Shown one piece after another: positions 5,801-11,153 of a stretch of 11,153 nt of DNA (position 1 is its first letter; each line of letters starts with the position of its first letter). A program made the translations under genes and the position numbers. Source of the stretch: Methanoregula sp. (GTDB lineage: Archaea > Halobacteriota > Methanomicrobia > Methanomicrobiales > Methanospirillaceae). A model generated the notes under the pieces. The model saw nothing but the letters and a program-made list of their open reading frames with translations, had not been told where the DNA came from and searched no databases. Location of the stretch: contig JAKLGN010000028.1 of NCBI GenBank assembly GCA_022710665.1, positions 1 to 11,153 on the forward strand. The letters are read 5' to 3'.

Positions 5801-7176
5801 AGATCCTTGATTCGGATAAACAGATGGTCTATAGCTCGCTGGCGTTCTCGAAAATACTGGGGTATCCACAGGAATCACAGACCGGAAGGAGCATAGCCGA
5901 TCTTGTCCATCCCGATGACCTGGACCATGTCATGGCATATCTTGATGAGGTGTATGCGGGGGAAACGCCGAAAACAACCACCGTGTTCAGGATGCTTTCC
6001 GCAGACGGAAATTTCCAGTATATGGAATCCGTTGCCATGAACCTGCACGGGATACCGGGTGTTGACGGCATCGTCATCAACACGCACGCTGTTCACGCCC
6101 AGAAAGAGGCGCAGCGTGCGCTGGAGGAAAGCGAGGAGCGGTTCCGCTTCATTTTCACGTATTCGAATGATGCCATGTACCTCTCTGAAATAACCCCCTC
6201 CGGTATGCCGGGGAAAATTCTGGCCGTCAACGACGCAGCCATCCGCCAGTCCGGCTATTCCAGGGATATGCTGATGCAAAAGAACCTGCCGGAACTCTGT
6301 TCCCGTGACCTGTCCCACCGGTTGCGGGCACTCATGATGGAACTGTTCACCCGGGGGGAAGCCCGCTTCGAGACCGAGACGATAAAAAAAGACGGCTCAC
6401 TCCTGCCCGTGGAGATCAGCGCCCGGCTGGGAAAACTCAGGGATATGACGTACATCATTGCCATCTCGCGGGATGTGACCCGGTGGAAGCGGGAGGACCG
6501 GGCGCTCAGGACAGCCAACCAGAAACTCCAGCTGATGAATATCGTTGCCTGGCACGATATCCAGAACAAGGTGAGCGATCTCCGCGGTTATGTTGAGCAC
6601 TCAAAAGATCTGGTGACAGATGAAAAACTGAAAAAGTTCATTGACAGCGAGAACGATGTTCTCAGGGTTATTCACCGTCAGCTCCAGTACACCAAGGAAT
6701 ACCAGGAGATGGGAATTCATCCCCCGCAGTGGGTTAACCTTCCGCAGGTGCTGCGCACGATCGTCTCGTTTAAGGATCTCGGGCCGCTGAAATTCAGAGC
6801 GGACCTTCAGGATCTTGAGCTTTACTGCGACCCGAACATCGAGAAGGTGTTCTCCTGCCTTATCGAGAACACGTTGATACATGCAAAAAAAGCAACCGGG
6901 ATCCACATCAGCTGTAAAAAGACCACTGATGGCATCCGGATTATCTATGAGGATGACGGGATCGGTATTCCGGCAGAGAAGAAAAAAGACCTCTTTACCC
7001 CCGGTGTCGGGTCAGCAACGGGGTTCTCCCTCTTCTTCGTCCATGACATTCTTGAGATCTCCGATATGAGTATCCGGGAGACCGGTGAACCTCAGAACGG
7101 TGCACGGTTTGAAATCTCCATCCCGCGGGGCCTCTACCGGATCCGCTTGAAAGATCCGGGCCAGATGGTATCATAA
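2884..7176 (+). CDS. Soluble sensor histidine kinase with nine PAS domains
   Basis: A 1430-residue signalling kinase that should autophosphorylate on His and pass the phosphate to an unlinked response regulator. After a polar N-terminus, nine PAS/PAC units follow at roughly 55-172, 182-303, 312-424, 432-570, 576-695, 703-824, 830-945, 953-1074 and 1080-1200. Most open with a linker such as EERFR and close with xDIT/DVTxRK. The fourth (SDGIFRYAMD..., LPVDEQIALAIRHGHLAECNDAMARMCGY region) is of a distinct subtype common in multi-PAS kinases. The kinase core has the phospho-acceptor box WHDIQNKV with His1224, an N-box ENTLIHA (Asn1329), a G1 box DDGIGIP (1357-1363), and a G2 region TGFSLFFVHDIL (1379-1390). 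No membrane helix or signal peptide is visible, so it should sense an internal cue. No cofactor can be named. An in-frame stop at 2854 fixes the start close to this ATG; the only ribosome-binding candidate, GGGTGG at 2866-2871, is weak and distant. No receiver domain or regulator gene adjoins it. Confidence 0.95.
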   Translation: MSLQNRNSGSDEPQNPAGADTNEDPLFVQEHSPPPADLRTLILNRKESEKQLSLRFSLIQAILEGADSAIFSVDTQGCYTSFNKKHARDMQDLYGSAIMTGEKLAGFVPVEKDAGKILGLIRLALAGEPGTASDYFGDPARSRRYFDLSCYPVHNDTGLVNGVAVIVTDTTSRKQRELSLIGREERFRKLADDAPDLLFRISLPDGNYEYVSPASLTFTGYPPEIFYKKPGFLYELVHSSGKETFGRNLGLLMKGNNAPESEFQVVHKDGKVRWWFLRTTLIRDAAGHPIAAEGMVTDITDRKRAQIACEENEERFRTIVESADAGILVVDAETDGILDANPRALEMIGAIREKVIGSACHQVICPAEPGSRPVTDAGEPAEPSEQVIRTADGRRYPVKRTVVPAKISGRDVQIVSLIDLSEQKEKEDSLRQSDGLYRSFIAAGSDGIFRYAMDCEIPVTLPVDEQIALAIRHGHLAECNDAMARMCGYEQAPELAGQKLDAIMDVKNPRTLEYLRTFIRDGYHVAGYETEERDRAGTTRWFASSLDGIARNGCLGHLWGVKRDITASRNRELTLRESEGRYRGLVEHSADIIYSLSFSGEITAISPAVLPLLGYRPDELIGKNIRNFLKPESQQAVLDDIDRKKNGERSDSRYEIELLAKDGRCIPFEVSTGIRPEETESPGITGIAREITGRRKIEDALREREERFRILFQSMPSVAVQGFLPDYTVVCWNEAATKMFGYPASEARGKDIRDLIFPAGVRERETETCNRMASTGIPGPSAEEELRHRDGTQVPVFLSHTVVKIPGKSTILFCIGVDLTERKAAETALQDRADNLQLILEGAPFGTIVCELQDDGNLVVVSGNRSASRILGTDSSHLVGKTIEEVSPDLASAGIPDIFRKVVRGREPFHRQAFEFPAGEVSRVFEIHAIPLAENRMTVFFEDISEKRNAEKELGLRETLFRSLIHNSPDIIQILDSDKQMVYSSLAFSKILGYPQESQTGRSIADLVHPDDLDHVMAYLDEVYAGETPKTTTVFRMLSADGNFQYMESVAMNLHGIPGVDGIVINTHAVHAQKEAQRALEESEERFRFIFTYSNDAMYLSEITPSGMPGKILAVNDAAIRQSGYSRDMLMQKNLPELCSRDLSHRLRALMMELFTRGEARFETETIKKDGSLLPVEISARLGKLRDMTYIIAISRDVTRWKREDRALRTANQKLQLMNIVAWHDIQNKVSDLRGYVEHSKDLVTDEKLKKFIDSENDVLRVIHRQLQYTKEYQEMGIHPPQWVNLPQVLRTIVSFKDLGPLKFRADLQDLELYCDPNIEKVFSCLIENTLIHAKKATGIHISCKKTTDGIRIIYEDDGIGIPAEKKKDLFTPGVGSATGFSLFFVHDILEISDMSIRETGEPQNGARFEISIPRGLYRIRLKDPGQMVS

Positions 7177-7179
7177 TTC

Positions 7180-7197
7180 CCTGGCGCTTCAGCCAGG
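7180..7197 (+). terminator. Stem-loop after the kinase gene
   Basis: CCTGGC (7180-7185) pairs with GCCAGG (7192-7197) across a six-base loop, four bases past the kinase stop. No T-tract follows immediately, so it may stabilise or process the 3' end of the transcript. The next T-run (7219-7223) belongs to the following promoter. Confidence 0.4.
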
Positions 7198-7216
7198 TAA
7201 AAGCACAACACATAAC

Positions 7217-7228
7217 TATTTTTATATA
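7217..7228 (+). promoter_or_regulatory. TATA box of the nucleotidase gene, probably leaderless
   Basis: The sequence TATTTTTATATA is a strong archaeal TATA box only 14-25 bases before the ATG at 7242, and no Shine-Dalgarno sequence intervenes. Transcription would start at or within a few bases of the start codon. The spacing is slightly short if the rightmost TATA core is used. It indicates that this gene is not simply read through from the kinase. Confidence 0.55.
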
Positions 7229-7241
7229 AGATTCTGTCTCT

Positions 7242-8711
7242 ATGGGCACGCAGAAGTTCACGATTCTGCACTCGAATGACATGCATGGGGATTTTCTCGC
7301 TGAAGCCGCCAGCGGGTCCGGGGAGATGATCGGCGGGCTCGCCCTGCTCTCGGGATATATCAACAAGGTGCGGTGCGAGGAGGAGAATGTCCTCTACGCG
7401 ATTGCCGGGGACATGGTCCAGGGATCGCTGATTGATTCGGAGTACAAGGGGATCTCGACCATCGAGATCATGAACTACCTGTCCCCCGATGTGGTCACGC
7501 TGGGAAACCACGAGCTGGATTACGGGCTTGAACATCTCCTGTTCCTTGAGAGAATGGCCGGTTTCCCCATTGTCAACGCAAACCTGTATATCAAAAAATA
7601 CCACAGGCGCCTGATGATGCCGCACGTCATCCTGAAAAAAGCCGGGCTGGAGATCCTCTTCATCGGGATCATCACGGAAAAAGTGATGGACTCGATTATT
7701 CGGGACCCGGCGATCGGGAGTTTTATTTCACTCGAGGAGGCGGGGGCGGAGGTTGGAAGGATCTGCAATGCCTACAGGAACAAGGATATTGACCTGACCG
7801 TGCTTCTTACCCACATCGGGTTTGATTCCGACCGGGAACTTGCGAGGATGCTGGATCCCGCGTGGGGTGTTGATATCATCATCGGAGGCCACTCCCACAC
7901 AATCCTTGATCAACCGGCATGCGAGAACAACATCCTGATCGCACAGGCAGGTGTCGGTACGAACCAGATCGGGCGGTTCGACATCACGGTGGACGACGAT
8001 ACCAACAGTATCGTGGACTGGCAATGGAGACTCGTTGAGATTTCAGAAAAATCTGCACCGCCCGATCAAAAACTCGTTGCATTCATTGATTCGTTCCGGG
8101 AGGTGGTTGACCGCAAGTACAAGACCCTGCTCGGAAAATTCGCCATCCCCCTCACCCACCCCTCCCGTGAAAAGGAGTCCACGCTCGGCAATCTCGTTGC
8201 TGACATCTTCTGCGACACTGCCGGTTGCGACGTGATGCTGATGGGGGCGGGAGCGATTCGTTCAAAGGAACTCGGGCCCGCGGTCACCCTGGGAGATTTC
8301 AGGGCCTGCTTCCCGTTTGACGAGTCCTTACAACGGTATACTGTCACGGGCAGGCACCTGAAAAGTATCTTTTCCCATATCATGCGACCGGAGAACCGGG
8401 ACGGAGAGGGGGAATGTTACGAGGTGAATGCCGCCGTCCGGGCCGTGTATAATGACCGGAAAAAGTCGCTTGAATCCCTCGAAGTCGGCGGTTTGCCGGT
8501 GGATGAAGACCGGCATTACACGCTCGGGCTGATCGGGTACCACGCGGACAACTGTACAAAAAACCTCAATATTACGCCGGATGAACTCACGCGCCTGGGC
8601 GGGACCAGGATCGTGGCCACGTCCACGATCAGCGTCCTTGAGGAGTACCTGCGGGCCCACCCGAACCTGATCCGTCGTATCGAAGGCCGTCTCGTGTTCC
8701 GTGCTGCCTGA
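7242..8711 (+). CDS. 5'-nucleotidase / cyclic phosphodiesterase family metallophosphatase, cytoplasmic
   Basis: A 489-residue two-domain phosphoesterase of the UshA/CpdB family that hydrolyses nucleotide phosphate esters with two metal ions. The N-terminal metallophosphatase domain (about 5-265) shows the full metal and catalytic set: ND-M-H (Asp13, His15), AGD (Asp57), GNHE (Asn89, His90), THIG (His191) and GGHSH (His217, His219). The spacing matches E. coli UshA, for example 32 residues from the second Asp to the Asn. The C-terminal 5'-nucleotidase domain (about 295-470) has STLGNLVAD (313-321), GAGAIRS (335-341) and FPFDESL (357-363). Unlike UshA it has no signal peptide, so it should act in the cytoplasm. 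The exact substrate (NMP, 2',3'-cyclic nucleotide, UDP-sugar or another) cannot be read from the sequence. The start is firm because the next Met lies inside the metal motif. It is 65 bases after the kinase stop and has its own TATA box. Confidence 0.93.
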   Translation: MGTQKFTILHSNDMHGDFLAEAASGSGEMIGGLALLSGYINKVRCEEENVLYAIAGDMVQGSLIDSEYKGISTIEIMNYLSPDVVTLGNHELDYGLEHLLFLERMAGFPIVNANLYIKKYHRRLMMPHVILKKAGLEILFIGIITEKVMDSIIRDPAIGSFISLEEAGAEVGRICNAYRNKDIDLTVLLTHIGFDSDRELARMLDPAWGVDIIIGGHSHTILDQPACENNILIAQAGVGTNQIGRFDITVDDDTNSIVDWQWRLVEISEKSAPPDQKLVAFIDSFREVVDRKYKTLLGKFAIPLTHPSREKESTLGNLVADIFCDTAGCDVMLMGAGAIRSKELGPAVTLGDFRACFPFDESLQRYTVTGRHLKSIFSHIMRPENRDGEGECYEVNAAVRAVYNDRKKSLESLEVGGLPVDEDRHYTLGLIGYHADNCTKNLNITPDELTRLGGTRIVATSTISVLEEYLRAHPNLIRRIEGRLVFRAA

Positions 8712-8746
8712 CCGGGACTGTACCCCTTGCAGGCCGGATCTGATAC

Positions 8747-8752
8747 TTTTTT
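8747..8752 (+). terminator. T-tract after the nucleotidase gene
   Basis: Six T lie 36 bases past the nucleotidase stop, without a strong stem before them. Archaeal RNA polymerase can stop at such tracts. This would separate the nucleotidase from the oxidoreductase operon. Confidence 0.3.
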
Positions 8753-8766
8753 CACCAGCCGTGATG

Positions 8767-8775
8767 ATAAATAAT
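8767..8775 (+). promoter_or_regulatory. Possible TATA box of the porBAG operon
   Basis: ATAAATAAT lies about 65-75 bases before the conserved part of PorB. Transcription would begin near 8797. If so, the upstream in-frame starts at 8701 (GTG) and 8764 (ATG) would lie outside the transcript. The match to the archaeal consensus is modest. Confidence 0.3.
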
Positions 8776-8828
8776 GACAGATCTGCGATCGCCCTTTCGC
8801 GTTCACCGATCCGTTCACTATCACTGCA

Positions 8829-8832
8829 GGAG
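8829..8832 (+). promoter_or_regulatory. Shine-Dalgarno site that bears on the porB start
   Basis: GGAG, within GCAGGAG (8826-8832), is the only good ribosome-binding site upstream of conserved PorB sequence. It touches the TTG codon at 8833, too close for normal initiation, but is six and nine bases from the ATC codons at 8839 and 8842. The latter stands where homologues have their initiator Met before AEIPxEEY. Confidence 0.4.
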
Positions 8833-9720
8833 TTGTCTATCATCGCCGAAATACCCAGAGAAGAATACGTGCTGAAATGTACTTCGGCATGCGCCGGGTG
8901 CAGCGACTCGCTCGCGCTCCGGTACGTGCTCAAGGCAGCCGGGCCCGATACCGTGCTTGTCATTCCCGCATGCTGTACCAGTGTCATCCAGGGCATTTAC
9001 CCGAACACCGCGTTCAATGTCCCGGTCTATAACATTGCGTTCGGTGCCGCCGCTGCCTGTGCCTCCGGCATGAGCAACGCGTTCCGGGCAGCCGGGAAGA
9101 AGACCAACGTCATTGTCTATGCCGGTGATGGAGGGACCCTGGATATCGGCATCCAGGCCATGTCCGGGGCATTTGAACGGGGCACCGATTTCCTGTACAT
9201 CTGTTACGACAACGAGGCCTACGGCAACACCGGCATGCAGCGTTCGGGAGGAACCCCGCTCGGGGCAAAGACCACGACAACCCCGGGCGGAAAGACCGAT
9301 GTAAAAAAGGACATTGACGCGATCATCGCCGCCCACGCTCCGCCGTACCAGGCGACCGCTGCCGCAGCATACCCCCAGGACCTCTTCAAAAAAGTACAGA
9401 AAGCCCTCTCCTTCCGGGGCCCGAGTTTCATCCACGTCCTTGCACCCTGCCCGCCCGGCTGGAGGTATTCGACCGAGAAGAGCGTGGAGATGGGAAAACT
9501 TGCCGTGAAATCCGGCATGTGGGTGCTCTATGAACGCGAGTACGGGAAGCTGACGATGGGCGCCCCGTCCAGAGCGGCGATGAAAAAACCCCTGCCCCTT
9601 GAGGAGTACCTTGCACCGCAGGGCCGGTTCAAGGGCATTGATCCAAAGACGGTTGAGATCCTCAGACAGCAGATAGCAAAAACGTTTGCGAAACTCGCGG
9701 CAGAGGAGGCAGCTCCATGA
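8833..9720 (+). CDS. porB: 2-oxoacid (pyruvate):ferredoxin oxidoreductase, beta subunit
   Basis: Thiamine-diphosphate-binding subunit of a multi-subunit oxidoreductase that interconverts pyruvate + CoA and acetyl-CoA + CO2 with ferredoxin. Methanogens mainly run it towards pyruvate for biosynthesis. In numbering from the TTG, the cysteines for one [4Fe-4S] cluster are Cys20 and Cys23 (ACAGC), one of Cys47/48 (PACC), and Cys206 (APCPPGW). The diphosphate motif runs from GDGG (98-101) to DNEAYGNTG (126-134). The length of 295 residues fits the family (about 290-310). The start is uncertain. The frame is open from a GTG at 8701 through an ATG at 8764, but those extensions show no family similarity. 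I give the nearest standard start codon; homology and the ribosome-binding site point to 8839-8842, where the codons are ATC. The stop overlaps porA as ATGA. A branched-chain oxoacid enzyme (VorB) is the main alternative. Confidence 0.93.
   Translation: MSIIAEIPREEYVLKCTSACAGCSDSLALRYVLKAAGPDTVLVIPACCTSVIQGIYPNTAFNVPVYNIAFGAAAACASGMSNAFRAAGKKTNVIVYAGDGGTLDIGIQAMSGAFERGTDFLYICYDNEAYGNTGMQRSGGTPLGAKTTTTPGGKTDVKKDIDAIIAAHAPPYQATAAAAYPQDLFKKVQKALSFRGPSFIHVLAPCPPGWRYSTEKSVEMGKLAVKSGMWVLYEREYGKLTMGAPSRAAMKKPLPLEEYLAPQGRFKGIDPKTVEILRQQIAKTFAKLAAEEAAP
9703..9709 (+). promoter_or_regulatory. Shine-Dalgarno site of porA inside porB
   Basis: GAGGAGG sits seven bases before the porA ATG, within the last codons of porB. 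It is a strong match that fits independent or coupled initiation at the overlapping stop/start. Confidence 0.6.
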
Positions 9721-10829
9721 AGAAGATCGCAACCGGCAACAAGGCTGTTGCCGAGGCGGTAAAGCAGGTTAAGCCCGACGTCATTGCAGCCTACCCCATC
9801 ACGCCTCAGACCGAGATCGTGGAACAGATCGCAGAGTTCGTAAGCGGTGGCGAACTCAAAAGCCGGTATATCCCTGTCGAAAGTGAGCACTCGGCGATGG
9901 CAGCCTGTATCGGTGCCGGTATCACGGGCGCCCGGACCTTTACCGCAACGAGCTCCCACGGGCTCCTCTACATGCACGAGATGACCAACTGGGCGGCAGG
10001 AGCCCGGCTCCCGGTGGTCATGGCCACCGTCAACCGCTCGATCGGGCCCGGCTGGAACATCTGGGCGGAACACACCGATGCCCTGCAGGAACGCGATACC
10101 GGCTGGCTCCAGGTGTACGTGAGCACCGTGCAGGAAGCGTACGATACAACGCTGATGGCGTTCCGGATCGCGGAACACAACGACGTGCTCCTGCCGGTAA
10201 TGGTGAACCTCGACGGGTTCCTGCTCTCCCATATCATGCAGCCGCTCGACACGGTCGAACCGGGCGACTTCGTCCCGCCCCTCCACCTCCCCCATGCCAT
10301 TGACGTGAAGACCCCGGCAGGGTACGGCGGTCTTACCGGCCCGGACCGGCATTTTAAAATCCGCTGGGAGATCGAACGTTCGATGCGGGATTCCGTGAAG
10401 GTGATCGAAAAGACCCAGGATGAGTTTTCCAGACGCTTTGGCCGGAGATACGGGTTCACCGAGGACTACCGGTGTGAGGACGCTGATGTGATCGTTGTCG
10501 CGATGGGTACCCTCGGGAAAGAGGCTGAGGTAGCCATCGACCAGCTCCGGAACGAGGGTATCAAAGCCGGTTCCATGCGCCTTCGCTGGCTGCGCCCCTT
10601 CCCGGACCTGGATCTGAAGGGAAAAGAGGTTGTTGTGATCGACCGCGACTACTCCTTTGGCCGCGGGGGGATCCTCGCAACGGAGATCATGGCGCAGACA
10701 AAAGAAGAGGTTTTCAGTGTTATCGCCGGGATAGGCGGGCAGGAAGTCACCTTTGAGGACGTGGCGGACTTTGTCCGGCAACGACGCAGGGGAACGGAGT
10801 TCTGGTTCGGGGTGACCGTCAATGTTTGA
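9717..10829 (+). CDS. porA: 2-oxoacid (pyruvate):ferredoxin oxidoreductase, alpha subunit
   Basis: Pyrimidine-binding subunit that completes the thiamine diphosphate site with PorB; 370 residues, close to the usual 370-400. Visible marks: AAYPITPQTEI (24-34), the VESEHSAMAACIGAG segment (54-68) with the glutamate expected to activate the cofactor (Glu55), ARTFTATSSHGL (72-83), and RDTGW (126-130). From about 250 a second domain of the transketolase C-terminal type follows (DADVIVVAMGTLGKEAEVA, 255-273). The ATG overlaps the porB stop by four bases (ATGA), and the stop overlaps porG by eight, so this is a tight operon. Residues 54-68 and 126-130 are shared by PorA and VorA, so pyruvate is the likeliest substrate but 2-oxoisovalerate is possible. 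Confidence 0.94.
   Translation: MKKIATGNKAVAEAVKQVKPDVIAAYPITPQTEIVEQIAEFVSGGELKSRYIPVESEHSAMAACIGAGITGARTFTATSSHGLLYMHEMTNWAAGARLPVVMATVNRSIGPGWNIWAEHTDALQERDTGWLQVYVSTVQEAYDTTLMAFRIAEHNDVLLPVMVNLDGFLLSHIMQPLDTVEPGDFVPPLHLPHAIDVKTPAGYGGLTGPDRHFKIRWEIERSMRDSVKVIEKTQDEFSRRFGRRYGFTEDYRCEDADVIVVAMGTLGKEAEVAIDQLRNEGIKAGSMRLRWLRPFPDLDLKGKEVVVIDRDYSFGRGGILATEIMAQTKEEVFSVIAGIGGQEVTFEDVADFVRQRRRGTEFWFGVTVNV
10809..10815 (+). promoter_or_regulatory. Shine-Dalgarno site of porG
   Basis: GGGGTGA ends six bases before the ATG at 10822, inside the 3' end of porA. It settles the porG start despite the eight-base overlap. Confidence 0.6.
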
Positions 10830-11153
10830 GATCCGTATCCACTCGCGGGGAGGCCAGGGCGGTGTCACCGCAGCAAGGCTCCTCGCCCTTGCGGCTATCC
10901 ATGATGGCAAATACGCAACGGCAGCCCCGTTCTACGGCGCCGAGCGCCGCGGGGCACCCATTGTTTCATTCGTCCGGATCGATGACAAACCGATCAGGAT
11001 CTACAGCCAGATCAAAAAACCGGACATGGTCGTTGTGCTCGACGCGAGCGTGATGGATGTGGTAGATGTGCTGCAGGGACTGAAAGCCGGGGGAAATGTC
11101 CTCGTCAACAGCCAGCAGAAAAGGGAATTTTCCGGCTACGTATCCAGCCATGT
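10822..11153 (+). CDS. porG: 2-oxoacid (pyruvate):ferredoxin oxidoreductase, gamma subunit (partial, 3' end outside window)
   Basis: The first 110 codons of the gamma subunit are present; the frame is open to the window edge, where the usual length of about 180 residues would run on for roughly 70 more. The N-terminus MFEIRIHSRGGQGGVTAARL carries the family's GRGGQG-type motif, followed by APFYGAERRGAPIVSFVRI (35-53), where FGxERRGAPV is the typical wording. PDMVVVLDAS (67-76) is also characteristic. The gamma domain helps hold the complex together and contacts CoA. The start overlaps the porA stop by eight bases and has a clear ribosome-binding site. In many methanogens the gene order is G-D-A-B, whereas here gamma follows alpha; whether a ferredoxin-like delta subunit comes next cannot be seen. 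Confidence 0.93.
   Translation, partial: MFEIRIHSRGGQGGVTAARLLALAAIHDGKYATAAPFYGAERRGAPIVSFVRIDDKPIRIYSQIKKPDMVVVLDASVMDVVDVLQGLKAGGNVLVNSQQKREFSGYVSSH

Noticed and set aside
8821..10910. Long minus-strand frames (about 300 and 460 residues) opposite porB and porA
   Set aside because: They mirror strongly conserved oxidoreductase genes; open antisense frames are common over GC-rich-third-position genes, and these contain no recognisable domain.

Overview
The window looks like chromosomal DNA of a methanogenic archaeon, most like the Methanomicrobiales (Methanoregula-type). This is inferred from content and has not been searched against a database. The supporting signs are AT-rich TATA boxes at archaeal spacing, Shine-Dalgarno stretches of the GGTGA/GGAGG type, a multi-subunit 2-oxoacid:ferredoxin oxidoreductase, and a soluble histidine kinase with many PAS domains and an H-D-I-x-N phospho-acceptor box. 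Coding regions are moderately GC-rich with G/C-rich third positions.

Layout. Positions 1-90 probably hold the last 29 codons of a plus-strand gene of unknown function. It converges on a minus-strand pair, khtT-khtU (1721 down to 94): a potassium/proton antiporter of the CPA2 class and its RCK_C-type regulatory subunit. The two overlap by one base and appear to be read from a leaderless promoter near 1750. About 1.1 kb without a convincing gene follows (1731-2883). It contains many GC-rich hairpins, a pair of competing hairpins followed by a T-tract, and a 269-bp segment with 19-bp imperfect inverted ends flanked by a perfect 17-bp direct repeat, which looks like a small non-autonomous mobile element. 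Next come a 1430-residue histidine kinase with nine PAS domains (2884-7176) and a cytoplasmic 5'-nucleotidase-family metallophosphatase (7242-8711). The window ends with a 2-oxoacid:ferredoxin oxidoreductase operon in the order beta-alpha-gamma (porB, porA, porG); porG is cut by the window edge.

How the genes work together. KhtT and KhtU form one K+/H+ efflux unit. PorB, PorA and PorG are subunits of one enzyme linking acetyl-CoA and pyruvate (or a branched-chain 2-oxoacid) to ferredoxin, and overlapping stop/start codons suggest coupled translation. The kinase has no response regulator beside it, and the nucleotidase appears to have its own promoter, so neither can be tied to a neighbour from sequence alone.

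The points most worth a second look are the element at 2504-2806, the competing hairpins at 2413-2459, and the start of porB, where a good ribosome-binding site faces ATC codons instead of ATG.
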